Made by a program: the position numbers and the translations under genes
Shown here: positions 5,576-6,759 of the stretch, one piece after another
Position numbering within the stretch: position 1 is the first letter of the stretch
Layout: the number at the start of each line of letters is the position of its first letter
Notes under the pieces: generated by a model
Told to the model about the DNA's origin: nothing
Database searches by the model: none
The model's input: only the letters and a program-made list of their open reading frames with translations
From: Flavobacteriaceae bacterium
GTDB lineage: Bacteria; Bacteroidota; Bacteroidia; Flavobacteriales; Flavobacteriaceae
Direction: 5' to 3'
DNA: 6,759 nt
NCBI GenBank assembly: GCA_023700885.1
Contig: JAMPYA010000121.1
Location: 1-6,759, forward strand

Positions 5576-6754
5576 ATGGCTCAAGATTTATTTCAAGCTC
5601 CGGATTATTACTTTTTAGATGATTTATTATCCGAAGAACATAAGCTCGTTAGAGATGCAGCCCGCGAATGGGTTAAAAGATCTGTAACTCCAATAATTGA
5701 AGAGGCTGCTCAAAAAGCAGAATTCCCTACATCCATTATTCAAGGATTAGCTGATATTGGTGCTTTTGGCCCCTATATTCCGGAAGTATATGGTGGCGCT
5801 GGTTTAGACCAAATTAGCTATGGATTAATTATGCAAGAAATTGAACGAGGTGATTCTGGTGTTCGGTCTACTGCATCAGTTCAATCATCTTTAGTAATGT
5901 ATCCTATTTACAAATTTGGATCCGAAGATCAAAAAAGAAAATACCTTCCAAAATTAGCTAGTGGCGAATTTATGGGGTGTTTTGGTTTAACAGAGCCCAA
6001 CCATGGTTCTAACCCTGGAGGGATGGAAACCAAAATAAAAGATATGGGTGATTATTACCTATTAAATGGTGCTAAAATGTGGATTTCAAATGCTCCATTT
6101 GCAGATATTGCTGTTGTTTGGGCAAAAGATGAAACAGGAAGAATTAAAGGTTTGATTGTAGAGCGTGGAATGGAGGGTTTTACAACTCCAGAAACACATA
6201 ATAAATGGTCGTTAAGAGCTTCCTCTACCGGTGAATTAATTTTTGATAATGTCAAAATTCCTAAAGATTATATTTTACCAAATAAAGATGGATTGGGAGC
6301 TCCTTTACTTTGTTTGGATTCTGCTCGTTACGGAATTGCTTGGGGTGCTATTGGTGCTGCGATGGATTGCTATGATACTGCATTACGCTATTCAAAAGAA
6401 CGTATTCAATTTGGGAAACCAATTGCTTCTTTTCAACTACAACAGAAAAAAATAGCAGAAATGATTACTGAAATTACCAAAGCACAATTTTTAACTTTCA
6501 GACTTGGACAATTGCGCAATGAAAATAGAGCAACCTCTGCCCAAATTTCTATGGCAAAACGCAATAATGTAAATATGGCTTTAGAAATTGCACGCGAAGC
6601 TCGTCAAGTATTAGGAGCTATGGGAATTACAGGTGATTATTCTATCATGCGTCATATGATGAATTTAGAAAGTGTTATCACTTATGAAGGAACACATGAC
6701 ATTCATTTATTAATTACAGGATTTGATGTAACAGGAATACCGGCTTTTAAATAA
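5576..6754 (+). CDS. gcdH: Acyl-CoA dehydrogenase, glutaryl-CoA dehydrogenase type
   Basis: A 392-residue cytoplasmic FAD enzyme of full family length. It closely follows the human and bacterial glutaryl-CoA dehydrogenase pattern: SVQSSLVMYPIYKFGSEDQ (101-119), GCFGLTEPNHGSNPGGMET in the FAD/substrate region, KMWISNAPFADIAVVWA, KWSLRASSTGE, LDSARYGIAWGAIGA, and the C-terminal TYEGTHDIH (369-377). Glu371 is the catalytic base. Arg97 corresponds to the arginine that binds the glutaryl carboxylate (human Arg94), Glu90 to human Glu87, and Tyr370 to human Tyr369, which fits an enzyme that oxidises and decarboxylates glutaryl-CoA to crotonyl-CoA in lysine and tryptophan breakdown. The substrate is inferred from these residues. 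It stands alone and is divergent from the respiratory genes, with no visible functional link. The window ends 5 nt after the stop, so any downstream partner or terminator is unseen. Confidence 0.92.
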   Translation: MAQDLFQAPDYYFLDDLLSEEHKLVRDAAREWVKRSVTPIIEEAAQKAEFPTSIIQGLADIGAFGPYIPEVYGGAGLDQISYGLIMQEIERGDSGVRSTASVQSSLVMYPIYKFGSEDQKRKYLPKLASGEFMGCFGLTEPNHGSNPGGMETKIKDMGDYYLLNGAKMWISNAPFADIAVVWAKDETGRIKGLIVERGMEGFTTPETHNKWSLRASSTGELIFDNVKIPKDYILPNKDGLGAPLLCLDSARYGIAWGAIGAAMDCYDTALRYSKERIQFGKPIASFQLQQKKIAEMITEITKAQFLTFRLGQLRNENRATSAQISMAKRNNVNMALEIAREARQVLGAMGITGDYSIMRHMMNLESVITYEGTHDIHLLITGFDVTGIPAFK

Positions 6755-6759
6755 AAAAT

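Noticed and set aside
6243..6455. Rightward 70-codon frame inside the acyl-CoA dehydrogenase gene
   Set aside because: It is an out-of-frame shadow of a full-length gene with intact motifs throughout; there is no frameshift.

Overview
The window looks like chromosomal DNA from a member of the Bacteroidota, most likely a marine-type Flavobacteriaceae. The evidence is the very AT-rich sequence and codon use, the absence of Shine-Dalgarno sequences before start codons, a TAnnTTTG-type -7 element before the rightward gene, and the flavour of the proteins. This is inference from composition and style; there is no rRNA or other taxonomic marker.

Layout. Positions 1-5122 carry a leftward (minus-strand) respiratory electron-transfer locus in two transcription units. 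Unit A (5122 to 1616) encodes four tightly packed genes: a Tat-exported iron-sulfur ferredoxin, an NrfD/PsrC-family ten-helix quinone-site membrane subunit, a periplasmic protein of unrecognised family anchored by one C-terminal helix, and a monohaem cytochrome c. The gaps are 2, 7 and 6 nt, and the unit closes with a strong intrinsic terminator at 1569-1596. Unit B (1328 to beyond the left edge) starts a second copy of the same pair: another Tat-exported iron-sulfur protein and another NrfD-like subunit, which the window edge cuts after 110 codons. On the right, transcribed divergently, is a lone glutaryl-CoA-dehydrogenase-type acyl-CoA dehydrogenase (5576-6754), separated by a 453-nt AT-rich intergenic region.

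How it fits together. An exported multi-cluster ferredoxin plus an NrfD subunit is the standard way to pass electrons between membrane menaquinone and a periplasmic partner, as in Psr, Dsr, Qrc, Hmc and alternative complex III. Here no molybdopterin catalytic subunit is visible. The obvious in-window redox partner is the monohaem cytochrome c, so a menaquinol:cytochrome c oxidoreductase-like (or reverse) function is the simplest model. Both ferredoxins have 15 rather than 16 cluster cysteines, with alanine at the same position, which suggests one [3Fe-4S] cluster in each.

Regulation. Upstream of each unit lies a dyad of the same form, ATGAY-N4-RTCAT, the geometry of a CRP/FNR-family site. In each case it sits 22-23 nt before a TAnnTTTA element on the minus strand, which is class II activator spacing. 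The copy before unit B is embedded in a perfect 13-bp inverted repeat. This suggests both units are switched on together by one CRP/FNR-type regulator, plausibly in response to oxygen or nitrogen oxides; the signal is a guess.
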